DNA of 64,000 nucleotides from Thereva unica (lineage: Eukaryota; Arthropoda; Insecta; Diptera; Therevidae), in NCBI GenBank assembly GCA_949987705.1, contig OX465283.1, forward strand, positions 89,471,313-89,535,312, read 5' to 3'. The notes below the pieces were generated by a model that saw only the letters and a list, made by a program, of their open reading frames with translations, was not told the origin of the DNA and made no database searches. The position numbers and the translations under genes are program-made. Position 1 is the first letter of the stretch. Each line of letters starts with the position of its first letter. This document shows positions 63,018 to 64,000 of this stretch, piece after piece.

Positions 63018-63200
63018 CTCAGAGCAAAAGCGGGTTATATTTGATGTTGCAGCAAAAGAGGAATAAAAATATTTCAGCGCAAAAATGGTTCAACTATTAT
63101 TCAGAGCAAGAACGGAACGGCAAAAGTCTTAGAGCAAAAGCGGATTAACTCTCTAAACCGTTTTTGCCCTCTACGAAAACTTAAACCGCTTTTGCCCTCA
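63018..63200. repeat. GCAAAAGCGG iteron cluster, direct and inverted
   Basis: Direct variants of CAGAGCAAAAGCGG start at about 63020, 63050, 63075, 63102 and 63130 (spacing 25-30 bp). Two inverted copies, CCGTTTTTGCCCTCT and CCGCTTTTGCCCTCAG, end the cluster at about 63158-63200. The outer copies could be TIRs of a small element. Confidence 0.6.
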
Positions 63201-64000
63201 GTTTTTATTTATACCTCCGTCGCTCACATTATTACTTCGAAATCTATTTTTAGACCACATTTTCTTCATTTTCCTAGAAATACAATGCAACTCTATTCAT
63301 AATATTGGAATTTTTGGAATTTTCGCGTTTGTAAGATTTGACTTTGAATGTGTGAAGTCTTTGTAATTGTTTATGATAAGTTTTAAGTTTTTGCCATTTT
63401 CCCATTTTTGACTACATATTGGGGATTTTTACATTTCTGACATAAATTTTTCACATGTTTATCTTTTATCTTTATTACTAACTTCAATTTTTATAATGTT
63501 TGCAATTTATGATTTTTTTCAATTTACTTTTTTTACTTAGTAATTTTTGTATTTTGTAAAAAAAATTTAAATTTGTTCAAAAATTCAGAATTGCAAACAT
63601 AAAACTGAAGAATTGGAGATATTATTGTCAAAAAAGAAACTTAATAATATTAAAATGAAAAGAGCACTCATTTTGAAACTGAAATTGTGAAATCCAAATA
63701 TTAAATAAAATTGAATTTTTTTAATAATTAAAGGCCAATTTCTAACTACACAATAAAGACATGACTGAACGGAAAATAATTATTAGATAAAAAAAAACTT
63801 TTTAATATAGCACGTTTTTATAACGAGCTAAAAAGAATAAAATAATTTCTCCTAGCCCCATACAGATTTAGAACCGCAAACATATTCCTAACCCCATACA
63901 GATAGTCCTGAAAATTTGTGATTGTGTTTTTGTAATAGCTTTGAAAATATTTGTAAGATTTTAAACGAAAAAACGTGGGGCGCATACATGATTGATGCGA
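63201..64000. other. unannotated, very AT-rich
   Basis: The short blocks CCTA.CCCCATACAGAT at 63852 and 63889 are repeated. No gene seen. Confidence 0.35.

Overview
The window looks like intergenic and intronic DNA of a higher fly (Diptera, probably cyclorrhaphan), AT-rich and packed with transposable elements (TEs). The inference rests on short GT..AG introns, PIF/Harbinger, hAT, BEL/Pao, Ty3/gypsy and LINE types typical of flies, and a single host-like exon of a histidine acid phosphatase (18868-18966, + strand). No rRNA, canonical tRNA, CRISPR array or bacterial-style operon is visible. All calls are by eye; no database search was possible.

Layout. 1-5.5 kb: a nearly complete PIF/Harbinger transposon (892-5528) with a transposase gene facing a three-exon MADF DNA-binding gene. 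A second copy's end lies inverted to its left and a smaller TTA-flanked element sits inside it. 5.6-9.6 kb: a decayed hAT gene, a CAG-flanked element nested in a foldback element, and an interspersed repeat split by a TAA-flanked MADF-bearing element. 9.8-13.3 kb: broken LINE fragments, one tandemly duplicated together with half of a foldback element. 13.3-18.2 kb: a large CAG-flanked element filled with nested foldback elements, including a hAT relic with a perfect 8-bp target duplication. 18.2-19.9 kb: the host exon and unannotated DNA.

19.9-38.9 kb is a nested tower. A LINE on the minus strand is cut by two small DNA elements and by BEL1 (22653-38549, minus), an env-bearing roo-like BEL/Pao retrotransposon. 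BEL1 is itself cut by BEL2 (26762-33732, plus). Both BEL elements have LTRs that I read as identical, 5-bp target duplications, primer-binding sites (tRNA-Trp and tRNA-Tyr by my recollection) and purine tracts, so both insertions look recent. BEL2 has two unusual traits: gag and pol are separated only by one in-frame UGA followed by CUA, and its leader holds seven copies of a mini-hairpin whose stem covaries (CTAC/GTAG versus CTGC/GCAG).

38.9-64 kb: a perfect tandem duplication, three miniature elements separated by single TAA triplets (40568-41483), a 3.5-kb palindrome with arms of about 0.97 kb around a DDE transposase relic (45028-48562), the second copy of the 8.3-kb repeat, further MADF-bearing, hAT and foldback elements, Ty3/gypsy and LINE pieces, a tandemly duplicated TIR element (58.5-59.7 kb), an RTE-type LINE relic (60.5-60.9 kb) and a small iteron cluster near 63.1 kb. 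Many insertions can be ordered in time because paralogous or reconstructed target sites inside the same window show the uninterrupted sequence.
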